Assembly (NCBI GenBank): GCA_000434195.1
Contig: HF994457.1
Coordinates: 1-49,921 of the forward strand
Source: Clostridium sp. CAG:780
GTDB taxonomy: Bacteria > Bacillota > Clostridia > TANB77 > CAG-508
DNA: 49,921 nt
Reading direction: 5' to 3'
Shown: one piece after another, positions 49,142 to 49,921 of the stretch
Layout: the number at the start of each line of letters is the position of its first letter
Numbering within the stretch: position 1 is the first letter of the stretch
The notes under the pieces: model-generated
What the model was told of the DNA's origin: nothing
The model's input: only the letters and a program-made list of their open reading frames with translations
The model's database searches: none
Translations under genes and position numbers: made by a program

Positions 49142-49921
49142 TTATGTGTTTGGCCCACCACCCGAATTTCCAGGATTTCCTTCTTCTCCGTTTGATGCAT
49201 CGCCACTTGCAACTTGAGGATTCGAATTATTGTATGTTGACCAATTATCTTCTTGTCCATCTATTACGTGCAAGTCTTCTACAGTGATTTCAGAGTTTAG
49301 ATATACTACGGGGCGAACTGCCAAGCCATAAGCATTCCACTTACCGTTCGAGTAGAACAAGCCGTAATCCGAGTTGACATAGCCGCTATCAACAACGCCA
49401 GGCCCGAAGTAAGCATTGTCAAAGGAAACGCCAACTCCAGAGGAAGCCAGCCAGTATGATTTTGCAAAATTTGCATCCTCTGTTTTTCCACTAAATAAGA
49501 TTGTTTTTAATGTGTCTGATACTGTTAAATCTCCCCAACTATAGTAATAGTAGTCTGCTGAAATTGTCTCTCCTGCTGTTTGAGTTGTTTTTTCTATATA
49601 ACTTTTTGGCGAATAATTTCCTTCTTTATAAGTATAACTTGTCTTATTTGTTGTTCCTCCTATTGATGTTGTTTTATCAGCGTTTGAATATACAGCGTTA
49701 TTCTCATAATCTACTGTTATTCCCCCAATTAGTCTATTTATCTCTTCTATTGTTAAACTTTCTGCTGTTCCTAAACTTGTACTATATATTCCACTTATAT
49801 TGTTCAATATTGTTTTGCAGTTTACATATCCATATGCACCTTTTAGTACAAGATATGGTGTTTTCTCCCAATCTTCCGCTGTATCATCAGTTTTCATTTC
49901 CTTTTTTATTGGACTTTGTGA
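49142..49921 (-). CDS. Surface protein with C-type-lectin-like end, partial; candidate DGR target
   Basis: This is the 3' part of a gene whose frame stays open to the right edge (8 codons beyond the ATG at 49897), so its N terminus is not seen. The visible 259 residues have a globular part rich in Thr/Ser/Tyr. A stretch SYWLASSGVGVSF, then FGPGVV and GLAVRPVVYLNS resembles the end of C-type-lectin/FGE-like domains, which DGR targets use. The tail is acidic and Gly-rich (ending SGGGPNT). Such proteins in gut Clostridia often start with a pilin-like segment, but that cannot be checked here. See the variable region at 49312-49460. Confidence 0.75.
   Translation of the reverse strand, partial: SQSPIKKEMKTDDTAEDWEKTPYLVLKGAYGYVNCKTILNNISGIYSTSLGTAESLTIEEINRLIGGITVDYENNAVYSNADKTTSIGGTTNKTSYTYKEGNYSPKSYIEKTTQTAGETISADYYYYSWGDLTVSDTLKTILFSGKTEDANFAKSYWLASSGVGVSFDNAYFGPGVVDSGYVNSDYGLFYSNGKWNAYGLAVRPVVYLNSEITVEDLHVIDGQEDNWSTYNNSNPQVASGDASNGEEGNPGNSGGGPNT
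49312..49460 (-). other. Candidate DGR variable region
   Basis: The 120 bases 49321-49440 are 50% GC (60 of 120), against 17 of 60 in 49461-49520. Codons along it end mostly in C at exposed, changeable sites (TCC, GGC, GAC, TAC, TTC, AGC, AAC), as expected when AAC codons of a template are mutated at adenines. The region ends with GGCTTGGCAGTTCGCCCC, a GC-rich stretch where a homing signal would sit. No template copy or reverse transcriptase is in the window. Confidence 0.55.

Noticed and set aside
49142..49921. A template repeat for the variable region within this window
   Set aside because: I looked for the GC-rich GGCAGTTCGCCCC end elsewhere on both strands and did not see it; there is also no reverse transcriptase frame.

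Overview
The window reads as chromosome of a low-GC, spore-forming, Gram-positive member of the Clostridia (Bacillota). The sporulation genes spoIIE, yqfC, yqfD and a pdaA-type deacetylase are present, and nearly every gene has a strong AGGAGG-like ribosome binding site. Housekeeping gene order is Firmicute-like (pth-rng-rplU-rpmA-obg, era-yqzL-recO, radC-mreBCD-pbp2-minC). The flavour is that of an uncultured gut lineage, but I cannot name a species. No tRNA, rRNA, CRISPR array or insertion sequence was seen.

Layout. 0.1-4.1 kb: an unknown helical protein, an acyl-CoA/acyl-ACP synthetase and an MreB homologue, all leftward. 4.1-7.8 kb: a small membrane-anchored protein, LexA with its operator, Obg, and a TrpRS with Fe-S-type cysteines. 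7.8-13.8 kb: a GT-C membrane glycosyltransferase, L27, L21 with a leader RNA, a pilin-like BspA/DUF285 repeat protein inserted with its own promoter, RNase E/G and Pth. 13.8-15.9 kb, rightward: era, the small gene yqzL and recO. 15.9-21.8 kb, leftward: a DUF3048 lipoprotein-like protein, a DgkA-PAP2 fusion with altered catalytic residues, ybeY, an unknown 409-aa protein where phoH/pgpH usually sit, yqfD, yqfC and pdaA. 22.1-25.1 kb: a complete Agr-type quorum-sensing locus, with agrA-agrC rightward and agrB-agrD leftward; agrD is a 39-codon gene. 25.2-26.2 kb: a broken Bro-N/DinD-like gene.

26.2-34.4 kb: RNA-modification enzymes, UvrC, SpoIIE and MgtE with a small upstream ORF. 34.4-37.3 kb: a NitT/TauT-type ABC transporter behind a 5' leader with a terminator and a possible antiterminator. 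37.6-40.8 kb, rightward: a metallophosphoesterase, a eukaryote-type UDP-sugar pyrophosphorylase and three small unknown genes. 40.8-47.1 kb: the cell-shape operon DUF4321-radC-mreBCD-pbp2-minC, without minDE. 47.2-48.9 kb: mecA and an M23 endopeptidase that lacks a normal start codon at its good ribosome binding site. 49.1 kb to the right edge: the 3' part of a surface-protein gene.

The most striking signal is in that last gene. About 145 bp near its 3' end rise to 50% GC (60 of 120 bases counted, against 17 of 60 in adjacent upstream coding sequence). The segment encodes a C-type-lectin-like ending (YWLAS...GLAVRPVV) rich in NNC codons, which is what the variable region of a diversity-generating retroelement target looks like. 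The reverse transcriptase and template are not in the window. With the Agr locus and the pilin-like repeat protein, it suggests a cell that diversifies its surface and senses its own density.
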